From: Rhodoferax sp. BAB1
GTDB lineage: Bacteria > Pseudomonadota > Gammaproteobacteria > Burkholderiales > Burkholderiaceae_C
Direction of reading: 5' to 3'
Assembly (NCBI RefSeq): GCF_013334205.1
Contig: NZ_CP054424.1
Span: 1,446,001 to 1,510,000, forward strand
Length of the DNA stretch: 64,000 nucleotides
In this document: positions 8,136 to 16,818 of the stretch, one piece after another
How the letters are laid out: each line of letters begins with the position of its first letter
Numbering within the stretch: the first letter of the stretch is position 1
Made by a program: the position numbers and the translations under genes
Notes under the pieces: generated by a model
What the model was told of the DNA's origin: nothing
Databases searched by the model: none
Seen by the model: only the letters and a program-made list of their open reading frames with translations

Positions 8136-9665
8136 TCAGTCCACGCCGCGCTGGTCGGCGAACTCGTCCTTCTTGGGCGGCTTGACCAGGGCGATCAGCT
8201 TGGAGATGACCGGCCAGAACAGCAGCAGCAGGGCCAGCGTGGTGATGGAGCCCACCAGCGGGTTGGAGAACATGATCGACATCTCACCCTGCGAGACCAG
8301 CATGGCCTGGCGGAAGGAGTCCTCGGCCTTGTCGCCCAGCACCAGGGCCAGCACCAGCGGCGCGATCGGGTAGTCGAGCTTCTTGAACACATAACCGACC
8401 ACACCGAACAGCAGCATGAACCAGATGTCGAGCATGGCGTTGTGCACGGTGTAGGCACCGATGGCGCAGATCACGATGATCACCGGGGCAATGATCGAGA
8501 AGGGGATGCGCAGGATCGATGCGAACAGCGGCACGGTGGTCAGCACGACCAGCAGGCCGACCAGGTTGCCCAGGTACATGGAAGCGATCAGGCCCCAGAC
8601 GAAGTCCTTCTGCTCGACGAAGAGCAGCGGACCGGGCTGCAGGCCCCAGATCAGCAGGCCACCCAGCAGCACAGCGGCGGTGGGCGAACCCGGGATGCCC
8701 AGGGCCAGCATGGGCAGCAGGGCGGCGGTACCGGCGGCGTGGGCCGCGGTTTCCGGTGCCACGATGCCTTCGAGCTCGCCGGTGCCGAACTTGGCGCCGT
8801 TCTTGGACATCTTCTTGGCAATGCCGTAGCTCATGAAGGAGGCCGGGGTGGCACCGCCGGGGGTGATGCCCATCCAGATGCCGATCACCGAGCTGCGCAG
8901 GGACGTGGCCCAGTAGGCGGGCAGCTTCTTCCAGGTCTGCCAGACGATCTTGGGATCGATCTTGGCGCTCTTGCCGGAGAAGGCCAGGCCTTCTTCCATG
9001 GACAGCAGGATTTCACCGATACCGAACAGGCCGATCACCGCGATCAGGAAGTCGAAGCCGCGCATCAGTTCGGAGAAGCCGAAGGTCAGGCGCAGCTGGC
9101 CGGTCACCGTGTCCATGCCGACCGAGGCCAGGGCAAAGCCGATGGTCATGGAGGCCAGGATCTTGAAGGGCGAGCCCTTGCCCATGCCCACGAAGCTGCA
9201 GAAGGTCAGCAGGTAGACCGAGAAGAACTCGGGCGGGCCGAATTTCAGGGCGAATTTGGCGACCAGCGGTGCCATGAAGGTGATCATCACCACCGCCACG
9301 AAGGCGCCGATGAAGGAGGAGGTGAAGGCGCCGGTCAGCGCTTCGCCGGCATGGCCTTTCTGGGCCATGGGATAACCGTCGAAGGTGGTGGCCACCGACC
9401 AGGGTTCACCCGGGATGTTGAACAGGATCGACGTGATGGCGCCACCGAAGAGCGCGCCCCAGTAGATGCAGGACAGCATGATGATGGCCGAGGTCGGATT
9501 CATGCTGAAGGTCAGCGGCAGCAGGATGGCCACGCCGTTGGCGCCGCCCAGACCCGGCAGCACGCCGATGAGCACGCCGAGCACGATGCCGATCACCATG
9601 AGCAAGAAGTTCATGGGCGTCATCACTGTGGCGAAGCCCTGGAACAGTGCGTTGATTTCTTCCAT
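8136..9665 (-). CDS. tctA: Tripartite tricarboxylate transporter large permease, TctA family
   Basis: The large membrane subunit (509 residues, about 11-12 hydrophobic segments) of a binding-protein-dependent secondary transporter for carboxylates. It has the family hallmarks GVLPGLGGANGVAILLPLTF near residue 38 and ALGIPGSPTAAVLLGGLL near residue 335. It lies 32 bases after tctB and works with TctB and the periplasmic TctC. The location beside oxc-frc suggests oxalate or another small dicarboxylate as substrate; this is inferred from context only. Confidence 0.92.
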   Translation of the reverse strand: MEEINALFQGFATVMTPMNFLLMVIGIVLGVLIGVLPGLGGANGVAILLPLTFSMNPTSAIIMLSCIYWGALFGGAITSILFNIPGEPWSVATTFDGYPMAQKGHAGEALTGAFTSSFIGAFVAVVMITFMAPLVAKFALKFGPPEFFSVYLLTFCSFVGMGKGSPFKILASMTIGFALASVGMDTVTGQLRLTFGFSELMRGFDFLIAVIGLFGIGEILLSMEEGLAFSGKSAKIDPKIVWQTWKKLPAYWATSLRSSVIGIWMGITPGGATPASFMSYGIAKKMSKNGAKFGTGELEGIVAPETAAHAAGTAALLPMLALGIPGSPTAAVLLGGLLIWGLQPGPLLFVEQKDFVWGLIASMYLGNLVGLLVVLTTVPLFASILRIPFSIIAPVIIVICAIGAYTVHNAMLDIWFMLLFGVVGYVFKKLDYPIAPLVLALVLGDKAEDSFRQAMLVSQGEMSIMFSNPLVGSITTLALLLLFWPVISKLIALVKPPKKDEFADQRGVD

Positions 9666-9697
9666 TTTTTCTGATCTCCGTTATTCTGCGTATGTGC

Positions 9698-10219
9698 TCA
9701 ATAGCCCAGGAAGGCGAGCGGATCCAGGGCACCCTTGTGCAGCGGCACCTTGAACCAGACTTCGAACATCATGAAAAAGATGGCGTTGACCGCCAGGGCG
9801 ATGATGGCGCTCTTGAGCCAGCTGTATTTGCCCAGGATGATCATGAAAAGGGCGATGTAAAGCGCCGAGGCCACGTAGATGCCGATCAGCTGGATGAAGC
9901 CGACGTAGACAGCCGCCGGGATCAGCACCGACAGCACGCGCCGGAAGGACTCGCCGTCGACGAACACCTCTGTGTTCTTGACCTTGCCGGCCAGGGCCTG
10001 ATAGAGCACGCCGATGCCGGAGATGCAGAGGATCAGGCCGATGTAGAAGGGGAAGTAACCGGAACCGGGGCCATCGCTGGTCCACTCGGAACCCAGCTTG
10101 CGGCTACCGTAAATCACGACGCCGCCCATGATGATGACCAAAACCGCGACGACCGCATCGATGATATTGGTGGCTACGCCGGTGCGTTCGCCTTCGTGTG
10201 ATTCCATGTTCGATTCCAT
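9698..10219 (-). CDS. tctB: Tripartite tricarboxylate transporter small permease, TctB family
   Basis: A 173-residue membrane protein with four hydrophobic segments, matching the TctB/DUF1468 size and layout (VVAVLVIIMGGVVIYGSRKLG first, FYIGLILCISGIGVLY second). It pairs with TctA to form the transport channel. Two in-frame start codons exist, at 10219 and 10207, and neither has a strong ribosome binding site. The gene sits between tctC and tctA, with a stem-loop separating it from tctC. Confidence 0.88.
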   Translation of the reverse strand: MESNMESHEGERTGVATNIIDAVVAVLVIIMGGVVIYGSRKLGSEWTSDGPGSGYFPFYIGLILCISGIGVLYQALAGKVKNTEVFVDGESFRRVLSVLIPAAVYVGFIQLIGIYVASALYIALFMIILGKYSWLKSAIIALAVNAIFFMMFEVWFKVPLHKGALDPLAFLGY

Positions 10220-10326
10220 GACGAATTAAGTGCTGATAAGGTAATTTCAGGCGGCAAAAAACTCGGGTCAGCGCCAGTTTCGACTGGCTACCGTCCCACT
10301 ATGCAGTTGCTCAGGGTCGGGGAAAT

Positions 10327-10355
10327 GCGGGTCCGGGCGCGAATGCCGGACCCGC
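10327..10355 (-). terminator. Stem-loop between tctC and tctB
   Basis: GCGGGTCCGG and CCGGACCCGC form a 10-bp perfect stem around a nine-base loop, 11 bases after the tctC stop codon. No T run follows on the minus strand. It may stabilise or partly end the tctC message so that the binding protein is made in excess over the membrane subunits. Confidence 0.55.
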
Positions 10356-10365
10356 TGTTCTTGTT

Positions 10366-11388
10366 TTACTTGGCCAGGAAACCGGCTTCCTTCATGAGGT
10401 TGCGGTGGTTGTCTTCGGCGGCGGCGAGCCACTTGTTGAAGTCAGCACCGGTCATGAAGGTCTGGTTGAAGGCACCCTTTTCCATGTACTCCTTCCAGTC
10501 CGGAGTGGCACGGATCTTGTTCATCAGGTCGACGTAGTACTTGACCTGGTCGGCGCTGATGCCGGGGGCGGCGAAGATGCCGCGCAGCATGACGTAGTCG
10601 GCCGGCACGCCAGCTTCCTTGCAGGTCGGGATGTCGTTCCAGGACTGGGTGTCGGTCACCTTGGCCTTGTAGGGCAGGCGGGTGTCGTCGAACACGCACA
10701 GGGCGCGCAGCTTGCCGGCGCGCCACTGGGCCACGGCCTCGGCCGGGTTGTTCACGCTGGAATCGACGTGACCGCCGACCAGCTGCACGGCGACTTCACC
10801 ACCGCCCTTGAAGGGCACGTAGATGAACTTGGTGCCGGTGGCCTTTTCCAGACCCACGGTCAGGATCTGGTCTTCCTGCTTGGAGCCGGTGCCGCCCATC
10901 TTCATCTTGTTCGGGCCGGCGGCCTTGACGGCCTCGATGTATTCCTTGGCGGTCTTGTACGGCTTCTCGGCATTGGTCCACAGCACGAACTGGTCCAGCG
11001 CCATCATGGAGACGGGCGTCATTTCCTTCCAGTTGAAGGGAACACCGGTGGCCAGGGGCGTGGTGAACAGGTTGGACAAGGTGATGATGATCTTGTGCGG
11101 ATCGCCCTTGGCTTCCTTGACCGAGAGGAAGCCCTCGGCGCCGGCGCCGCCCGACTTGTTCACGACGATCAGGGACTGGTTCATCAGCTTGTGCTTGACG
11201 ATGATGCCCTGCATCAGGCGGGCCATCTGGTCAGCACCGCCACCGGTACCGGCAGGCACCACGAACTCAACCGGCTTGGTCGGCTCCCAGGCCAGCGCCG
11301 GCAGCGAGGCGCTCAGCCCAGAAGCTGCGATTACGGCGGTGGCCGCGGCCACCACCTTGGTTTTCAGTTTGGCTTGAAAGCTCTTCAT
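10366..11388 (-). CDS. tctC: Periplasmic substrate-binding protein, TctC/Bug family
   Basis: The solute receptor of the tripartite transporter (340 residues). A Sec signal peptide runs from KTKVVAAATAVIAASG to ALA, and the mature protein begins near WEPTKPVEFVVP. The Bug-family signature VPAGTGGGADQMAR, the KMGGTGSKQEDQ segment and VPFKGGGEVAVQLVGGHVD are present. I chose the ATG at 11388 because AGGAG lies seven bases upstream and the signal peptide starts there. It is the first gene of tctCBA. An FNR-type site lies about 120 bases upstream, linking its control to the oxalate genes. Confidence 0.92.
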   Translation of the reverse strand: MKSFQAKLKTKVVAAATAVIAASGLSASLPALAWEPTKPVEFVVPAGTGGGADQMARLMQGIIVKHKLMNQSLIVVNKSGGAGAEGFLSVKEAKGDPHKIIITLSNLFTTPLATGVPFNWKEMTPVSMMALDQFVLWTNAEKPYKTAKEYIEAVKAAGPNKMKMGGTGSKQEDQILTVGLEKATGTKFIYVPFKGGGEVAVQLVGGHVDSSVNNPAEAVAQWRAGKLRALCVFDDTRLPYKAKVTDTQSWNDIPTCKEAGVPADYVMLRGIFAAPGISADQVKYYVDLMNKIRATPDWKEYMEKGAFNQTFMTGADFNKWLAAAEDNHRNLMKEAGFLAK

Positions 11389-11502
11389 CTCTTGTCTCCT
11401 GTTGATGGAACGTTTGTCGATTAAGACCACTCTGCGATAGCCTCTCGATCACTTTGCAGCAATCGACTTGGGCTACTGTGAAATTTTCTCGCGAAATTGC
11501 TC

Positions 11503-11516
11503 TTGATTGCGGTCAA
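11503..11516. promoter_or_regulatory. FNR-type site upstream of tctC
   Basis: TTGATTGCGGTCAA matches TTGAT-N4-GTCAA, with one half identical to the FNR consensus. Placed at -41.5, it would pair with a weak -10-like CACAGT at 11480-11475 on the minus strand. It is the same motif class as the palindrome at 6532-6547. Confidence 0.55.
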
Positions 11517-11760
11517 CTTTTCAGAATTTTTCGCGAGCCCTAGGGTTTCTACGAGTGGGGATATTGCGTATGCCCGCGACCGGCTTTCGGGCTGGTTCGG
11601 ACGCGTTTTTCCGAGGGAAATTCTTCGTCTTCGCGTGCAGAACGCAAGCGCGGATGCTACTGCGCGGACCGTCTTTTGAACACTCACTTTCATTCGCGCA
11701 TGCATCAAGGAGTGCTTATGCTTTTGTGTCCGGGCCCATGGTACGCCCGTGGGCACAAAA

Positions 11761-11789
11761 CACAAGGGCAGCCATCGGCTGCCCTTGTG
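11761..11789 (-). terminator. Terminator after the formyltransferase-like gene
   Basis: CACAAGGGCAGCC, an ATC loop and GGCTGCCCTTGTG form a perfect 13-bp stem. On the minus strand it is followed by TTTTGTG. It lies 30 bases after the stop codon of the formyltransferase-like gene. Confidence 0.85.
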
Positions 11790-11818
11790 ATCCATGGGGA
11801 CGGCCACGCAGGCAGGCT

Positions 11819-12757
11819 TCAGCCGCCGCTCTTTTTCCCGGCTATCGCCTGCAGGCCCTGGCTGCGGGCGAACTCACCGGCATCGACCTTCTTGCCGCCT
11901 TCGGGCTTGAGGCGCAGCACCTCGATGGTGCCGCCCTGCGCGTTGATGAAGAGAGACTGCTCCGTGATCTGCACCACCTCGCCGGGCTTGCCGCGTACTG
12001 CACCGAAAGTGCGCACGGGATGCTTGCGGCAGTCGTAGATCGAGACCTTCACACCGTCCAGCTCGCACCAGGCGCCGGGCGCCGGGTTGCAGGCGCGGAT
12101 CAGGTTGTAGACCTGGTCCACGTGGTTGGCCCAGTTGATCCTCGACTCCTCCGCCTTGAACCAGCCTTCATAGCTGGCCTGGGCTTCGTCCTGCTCCACT
12201 TCCTGGTGCTTGCCGGCCAGCACCAGGTCGGCGGCCTCCAGCATGGCGGCCACGCCCAGGGGGAAGAGGTGCTTGAAGTAGACATCGCCCAGCGTGTCGT
12301 CGGGGCCGATGGGACAACGCTTCTGCAGGATCACCGGGCCCTCGTCCAGGCCGTCGGTGGGGCGGAAGATGGTGAGGCCGGTCTCGCTGTCGCCGCGTGC
12401 GATCGGCCAGTTGATGGAGGAGGGGCCGCGGTATTTCGGCAGCAGCGAGGGGTGGTACTGGATGGTGCCGTGCTTGGGGATGCTCACGAAGGACTGTGGC
12501 GCGAACTGCAGCACGTAGGCCATGATGCCGAGGTCCACGTTCAGCTCGCGCAGGGCCTGTTCGGCTTCGGGGCTCTTGAGGCTGGCGAACTGGAAGACCT
12601 TGAGGCCGGCCGCTTCGGCAGCGGCGCGCAGGGCGTCGGGCTTCTCGCCCGGCTTCTCCGGCTTGCAGAACACGCCGGCGACTTCGTCGCCGCGCGCCAG
12701 AAAGGCTTCGAGTACGGCCTTGCCGAAATCCTGCTGGCCGATGATGGTGATGCGCAT
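11819..12757 (-). CDS. Formyltransferase-fold protein (methionyl-tRNA formyltransferase / 10-formyl-THF hydrolase type)
   Basis: A 312-residue enzyme of the folate-dependent formyltransferase superfamily. The N-terminal Rossmann-like domain starts ITIIGQQDFGKAVLEAF. The catalytic block IQYHPSLLPKYRGPSSINW carries the histidine, and TGLTIFRPTDGLDEGPVI the downstream aspartate region. The C-terminal domain (residues about 205-300) is of the Fmt C-terminal type. It is not next to def or rsmB-like genes, as the true fmt usually is, and the lineup recalls the hydrolase domain of 10-formyltetrahydrofolate dehydrogenase. Next to oxalate genes that make formyl-CoA and formate, a one-carbon role is plausible but unproven. 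GAGGGG precedes the start, and a strong terminator follows. Confidence 0.75.
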   Translation of the reverse strand: MRITIIGQQDFGKAVLEAFLARGDEVAGVFCKPEKPGEKPDALRAAAEAAGLKVFQFASLKSPEAEQALRELNVDLGIMAYVLQFAPQSFVSIPKHGTIQYHPSLLPKYRGPSSINWPIARGDSETGLTIFRPTDGLDEGPVILQKRCPIGPDDTLGDVYFKHLFPLGVAAMLEAADLVLAGKHQEVEQDEAQASYEGWFKAEESRINWANHVDQVYNLIRACNPAPGAWCELDGVKVSIYDCRKHPVRTFGAVRGKPGEVVQITEQSLFINAQGGTIEVLRLKPEGGKKVDAGEFARSQGLQAIAGKKSGG

Positions 12758-12837
12758 GTGGTGGGGTCCCCTCGATGGTTCAGTGCGGGCTTATTTATCC
12801 CACGGATTATCGGGCCTGATCCATCAGGTCCTGGAAC

Positions 12838-13638
12838 CTAACGCATCAGAAAATAGGCCGCCAGCAGGTAGAGCACCACGGCGAAGGCGCGCTTGAGCGG
12901 CCGGATGTCCATGCGGTGCGCGGTGCGCGCGCCCAGCGGGGCCGTGATGATGCTGGCCGTGGCGATCACCAGCAGGCCGGGCAGGTAGAGGTAACCGAAG
13001 GCGCCCGGCGGCATGTCGGGCAGGCCGCGCCCGGCCCAGATGTAGCCCAGCGTGCCGGCCAGCGCGATCGGGAAACCCAGCGCCGCCGAGGTGGCCACGG
13101 CCTGGTGGATCTTCACGTTGCACCAGGTCATGAAAGGCACCGAGACGAAGGCGCCACCCGCGCCCACCACCGAGGACAGCAGGCCGATCACATTGCCCAT
13201 GCCGAACATGCCCCAGCCGCCGGGCAGGGTGCGCGAGGGTTTGGGCTTGCGATCGATGAACATCTGCGTGGCCGAATAGGCGATGAAGAGCGAGAACACC
13301 AGGCCCAGGATGCGCGTGGGCAGGGCCGCGGCGATCTGCGCGCCGACCAGCGCGCCCACCAGGATGCCCGGCGCCAGCAGGCGCGCCACCGGCCACAGCA
13401 CCGCGCCGTGCTGGTGGTGCGCGCGCACCGAGGACAGGGAGGTGAAGCAGATCGTGGCCAGCGAGGTGGCCACCGCCATCTTGACCACGTATTCCTCGGC
13501 AAAACCCTGGGACTCCAGGATGATGGTCATGAAGGGCACCATGATCATGCCCCCGCCGATGCCCAGCAGGCCCGCCAGGAATCCGGCACACACGCCCATC
13601 AGGGCCAGTTCGACGATCAACTGGGGTTCAAGGAACAT
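12838..13638 (-). CDS. TauE/SafE family sulfite/anion exporter permease
   Basis: A membrane protein of 266 residues with about eight hydrophobic segments. It has the family repeats FLAGLLGIGGGMIMVPFM near the start and LLSSVVGAGGAFVSVPFM in the second half. Members export sulfite, sulfoacetate or other small organic anions. The frame is open to 13689, but that extension lies inside the 6S RNA gene, so the ATG at 13638 is preferred. It is the gene directly after 6S RNA on the same strand. The substrate cannot be read from the sequence. Confidence 0.85.
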   Translation of the reverse strand: MFLEPQLIVELALMGVCAGFLAGLLGIGGGMIMVPFMTIILESQGFAEEYVVKMAVATSLATICFTSLSSVRAHHQHGAVLWPVARLLAPGILVGALVGAQIAAALPTRILGLVFSLFIAYSATQMFIDRKPKPSRTLPGGWGMFGMGNVIGLLSSVVGAGGAFVSVPFMTWCNVKIHQAVATSAALGFPIALAGTLGYIWAGRGLPDMPPGAFGYLYLPGLLVIATASIITAPLGARTAHRMDIRPLKRAFAVVLYLLAAYFLMR

Positions 13639-13674
13639 CGGGGAATTTCGAGAAAGGGCGCGCGGAGTGTAGGT

Positions 13675-13843
13675 GTCTGCAAGTGCCACCAGGCCGCATC
13701 CTGAACCGGGGTTCAGGTGGGCGAGGTCAGCGTTGGCTTTGGGTTCATCTGACGCGAGACGATCACGCTAGCCAGGCAATTTCCAAGCCCGGGCTCAATG
13801 AGCATTGGTTCAAGGAATTTAAAGCCCGATGGCATTGCAGACC
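13675..13843 (-). ncRNA. ssrS: 6S RNA
   Basis: On the minus strand the 5' end GTCTGCAATGCCA (13842-13830) pairs with the 3' end TGGCACTTGCAGAC (13688-13675), giving the long closing stem of 6S RNA with one bulge. The 3' half contains CACCTGAACC-CC-GGTTCAGG, matching the CACCUUGAACC/GGUUCAAGG hairpin of the E. coli RNA. GCTCATTGAGC could form the apical stem. A -10-like TACAAT lies at 13854-13849, seven bases before the start. Location just downstream of zapA on the same strand is the conserved setting. 6S RNA binds the housekeeping RNA polymerase holoenzyme and dampens transcription in stationary phase. Confidence 0.8.
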
Positions 13844-14009
13844 AGGCCATTGTAGTGGGATGCCAGAAAGATGCTGGCGACTTTTGCGCAACGCGACGTA
13901 CGCGGGGCTTTGACGCAGGACACCGTGGAACCGGCTCGGCCGGGCCACCGGTGTCGCCCCCTTGAGGGTGGGAGGCCTGGCCACACGCAGTGGGCCAGCC
14001 ACGGGGGGG

Positions 14010-14345
14010 TCAGATGAGCTGGCCGTCCTGGCCCAGCGCGACATCGAGGCGCTCGATCAGCGTGCCCAGCACGGCGTTGTCGTCGGCGCGGGGGACGATG
14101 GCGCTGGCCGCACGCGGGGCCGCTGCCACCGCCGGCGTGCCGCGGTCGCTCAGGTCGAAGGCCAGGTTCAGCGCGGCCAGCACGGCGATGCGGTCGCGCG
14201 CCTTGACCTTGCCGGCATCACGGATCTTGCACATGGCGGTGTCCACGCGCTCCACGGCTTCGAGCAGGCTGGCCTCGCCGCCTTCGGGGCAGCCCAGCAG
14301 ATAACTCTGCCCCATGATCTGCACTTCGAGTTGTTTCGTGCTCAT
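14010..14345 (-). CDS. zapA: Cell division protein ZapA
   Basis: A 111-residue protein that binds and bundles FtsZ at the division ring. The start KQLEVQIMGQSYLLGCPEG and the helix VDTAMCKIRDAGKVKARDRIAVLAALNLA are typical of ZapA. The C-terminal part is helical and more variable. Its start codon overlaps the stop of the upstream coiled-coil gene by four bases, so the two are translationally coupled. 6S RNA follows on the same strand, as in many proteobacteria. Confidence 0.92.
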   Translation of the reverse strand: MSTKQLEVQIMGQSYLLGCPEGGEASLLEAVERVDTAMCKIRDAGKVKARDRIAVLAALNLAFDLSDRGTPAVAAAPRAASAIVPRADDNAVLGTLIERLDVALGQDGQLI

Positions 14346-14572
14346 GCGGCGTCCTTGTGGCTGTCGGACTCGGCCGGCTCGGACAGGCGCTCCAGCAGCG
14401 CATCCACGCGTGACCGTGCCGCCCCCAGGCGCGACTTGAGCTGGTCGCGCTCCGCCGTCAGCGCATCGAGCTGGTCGGTGAGCAGTTCGTTGGTGCGCTG
14501 CAGTTCCGCATGGCGCACCAGCAGGCGCTCGACACGCTCGACCAGTTGTTCGATTTGGGACGGATTTGTCAT
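14342..14572 (-). CDS. Small coiled-coil protein, ZapB-like (TIGR02449 type)
   Basis: A 76-residue, almost fully helical protein with heptad repeats (QIEQLVERVERLLVRHAEL, then LTDQLDALTAERDQLKSRL). Proteins like this commonly precede zapA in beta- and gammaproteobacteria and are thought to act in division as ZapB does. The frame opens at 14596, but the ATG at 14572 (MTNPSQ) gives the usual start of this family. ATGA overlap with zapA supports an operon. Confidence 0.85.
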   Translation of the reverse strand: MTNPSQIEQLVERVERLLVRHAELQRTNELLTDQLDALTAERDQLKSRLGAARSRVDALLERLSEPAESDSHKDAA

Positions 14573-14640
14573 GGGGCTTTCAAATTTGTCTTGCAATTGT
14601 AGGGTTTACGCAAGATTTCGAAAGTAAAATCACGATCGTT

Positions 14641-14843
14641 GGTGCTCGCGGTGTGGTTCACATGCCGCAGTTCAACGGGAAGCAGGAGGGAGAGCCAACC
14701 CGGCAAACCTAACCTGCGCTGCCCCCGCAACGGTAAGTGGACGTGTCGCCAGACACCGCTTTCATCACTTAGCCACTGGATGCCCTGAACAAGCAGCCGG
14801 GAAGGCGATGAAGGTTGTTTCCATCAGCCCGGATACCGGCCAA
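14641..14843 (+). ncRNA. Cobalamin riboswitch
   Basis: The conserved core elements appear in order: TTCAACGGGAAGCAGG, CTGCCCCCGCAACGGTAAG (the B12 box region), GCCACTGG, CCGGGAAGGCGATG and CAGCCCGGATACCGGCC at 14825-14841. Adenosylcobalamin binding would shut down the btuB operon that starts about 85 bases further on. The distance leaves room for an expression platform between the aptamer and the btuB start codon. Confidence 0.95.
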
Positions 14844-14928
14844 TGAGGTGGTTGTGCGCCTGCGCGCAACCGTGACGTCCATGCCCTGGCGGGGAAGCCG
14901 GGGAGGGCTTGTGTCCGTATCCATCATC

Positions 14929-16809
14929 ATGAAAATCCGTCTCCAGCCGACGCGCCTTGCCGTCCTGTCCTGCCTTGCCGTCCTGCACCTGCCCTCACCG
15001 GCGCAAACCGTGGCCCAGCTCGGTGTCACCGTCGTGACCGCCGCCCGGGTCGAACAGCCCCTGGCCGAGGTCCTGCCCTCGGTCTCCGTCATCACGCGCG
15101 AGGATATCGACCGCGCGCAGGCCGCCTCGCTGGCCGACCTGCTGCAGGGCGAGGCCGGTTTCGAATTCGGCCGCAACGGCGGCCCCGGCAACGTGACCTC
15201 CTTCTTCCTGCGCGGCGCGGCCAGCACCAACCTCGTGATCATGATCGACGGTGTGCGCACCCTGGTCGACGGCTGGGGCAACCTTTCGGCCATCGACCTG
15301 CCGCTGTCGCAGATCGAGCGCATCGAGTTGCTGCGCGGCAATGCCAGCGCCCTTTACGGCGAGGCCGCCGTGGGCGGCGTCATCCAGATCTTCACCCGTG
15401 AGGTCGGCGACCAGCCCGGGGCCTACGGCACGGTCACGGCCGGCAGCCGCGGCAGCCGTGGCCTGACCGCCGGCTACGCCGCCCGGGACGGCGACCTGGG
15501 CCTGCGCCTGGACGCAGGCGCCGAGCACACCGATGGTTTTTCGGCCATGAACCCGGCGCAGAACACGCGTGTCAACCCGGATCGCGATGCGATCGACCGC
15601 CAGCATTTTTCTGGCAAGCTGACCCAACAGGTTTCGCGCGACCTCACGCTGGGCGTGTATGCCAACGTGGTTCGCACCAAGGTGGATTTTGACGATGGCA
15701 GCAGCCCGGCCGTGGCCACCGACGTCCAGCAGCTGCAGCGCGAGACCGCCTTGCTCAATGTCTATGCCGAAGGCCGGCTCAGCCCCGACTGGCGCAGCCG
15801 GATCGACCTGAGCCGCACCACCCTGACCCTGCTGGACGAACTGAATGGCCAGCCCAATCAGGGGGCCTACACGGCAGGGCGCAGCACCGGGCAGCAGAAC
15901 GCGCTGCGCTGGTTCAACAGCTACGCCCAGGGGGCGGACCGGGTGTTCAACTTCGGCGTCGAGTCCGGCGACGAGGCCTATACCTCGGACGCCACGAGCT
16001 CCGGCTACCGCGCCCAGCGCCGCATGTTCGGTGCCTTCGCCGGCGTCAACCAGACTTTCGGCGCGTTATCGCTGCAGGGCAATCTGCGCATGGACAGCGT
16101 GGAGGTGAACAAGCTCGACACCATCTACGCACGTCGCTGGGAAGCCACCTCGGGCCTGCTCGGTCTGGGCTGGCGGCTGTCCGATGCCTGGCGGCTGACC
16201 GGCAGCGTGTCCACGGGCTTTCGCGCGCCCAGCGCGGGGGAGCTCTCCAACAACATCGACCTCAAGCCCGAGACGCACCGCAGCAGCGAAGCCGGCGTGG
16301 CCTGGGCGCGGGGCACCGACAGCCTGCGCCTGGTGGCCTTCCAGACCCGCACCGACGACGCGATCTACTGGCAGAGCGTCTCGCCCTGGACGCCGGTCAA
16401 CATCGGCAAGGTGCGCAACAGCGGCGTGGAGCTCAGTGGCCGCGCCTTATGGCTGGGCAACCAGATCCGTTATGCCCTGGTCAGCCAGGACCCCTGGAAC
16501 GAAAGCGACGGCACGCGGCTGGCGCGACGCGCGCGTGACTACGGCTCGCTGGAGGTCTCCCGCCTGATCGGGGCCACCACGGCCGGCATGCGGTTCAACG
16601 CCTTCGGTGACCGCTACGACAGCGGGGCGCCCGGCCGTACGCTGGCCGGCTACGCCACCGTCGCGCTTTATGCGTCGCGGCCCCTGAGTCGCGACTGGAC
16701 GGTTCGCGTCAAGGCCGAGAACCTCTTTGACCGCACCTACCAGCTGGCCTATGGCTACAACACCCCGCCGTCCGGGGTCTGGGTTACGCTGGCCTACCAG
16801 CAACACTGA
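14929..16809 (+). CDS. btuB: TonB-dependent vitamin B12 outer-membrane receptor
   Basis: A 626-residue outer-membrane beta-barrel that takes up cobalamin with energy from TonB. The signal peptide starts at MKIRLQPTRLAVL and ends near PAQT. A TonB-box-like stretch (LGVTVVTAAR) is followed by the plug domain (SVSVITREDIDRAQAASLADLL, GNASALYGEAAVGGVIQIFT) and a long barrel ending in an aromatic-rich final strand. The frame is open from 14815, but the start at 14929 begins the signal peptide. The upstream riboswitch and downstream BtuF/C/D genes support the B12 role. Confidence 0.92.
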   Translation: MKIRLQPTRLAVLSCLAVLHLPSPAQTVAQLGVTVVTAARVEQPLAEVLPSVSVITREDIDRAQAASLADLLQGEAGFEFGRNGGPGNVTSFFLRGAASTNLVIMIDGVRTLVDGWGNLSAIDLPLSQIERIELLRGNASALYGEAAVGGVIQIFTREVGDQPGAYGTVTAGSRGSRGLTAGYAARDGDLGLRLDAGAEHTDGFSAMNPAQNTRVNPDRDAIDRQHFSGKLTQQVSRDLTLGVYANVVRTKVDFDDGSSPAVATDVQQLQRETALLNVYAEGRLSPDWRSRIDLSRTTLTLLDELNGQPNQGAYTAGRSTGQQNALRWFNSYAQGADRVFNFGVESGDEAYTSDATSSGYRAQRRMFGAFAGVNQTFGALSLQGNLRMDSVEVNKLDTIYARRWEATSGLLGLGWRLSDAWRLTGSVSTGFRAPSAGELSNNIDLKPETHRSSEAGVAWARGTDSLRLVAFQTRTDDAIYWQSVSPWTPVNIGKVRNSGVELSGRALWLGNQIRYALVSQDPWNESDGTRLARRARDYGSLEVSRLIGATTAGMRFNAFGDRYDSGAPGRTLAGYATVALYASRPLSRDWTVRVKAENLFDRTYQLAYGYNTPPSGVWVTLAYQQH

Positions 16810-16818
16810 AGCTCGCGT

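Larger units (their letters stand above)
11431..11818. other. Intergenic region between tctC and the formyltransferase-like gene
   Basis: This stretch holds the tctC promoter region with the FNR-type site (11503-11516) and, at its right end, the terminator of the formyltransferase-like gene (11761-11789). Open frames crossing it on the plus strand (for example 11497-11679) lack homology or a convincing ribosome binding site, so I do not call them genes. Confidence 0.6.
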
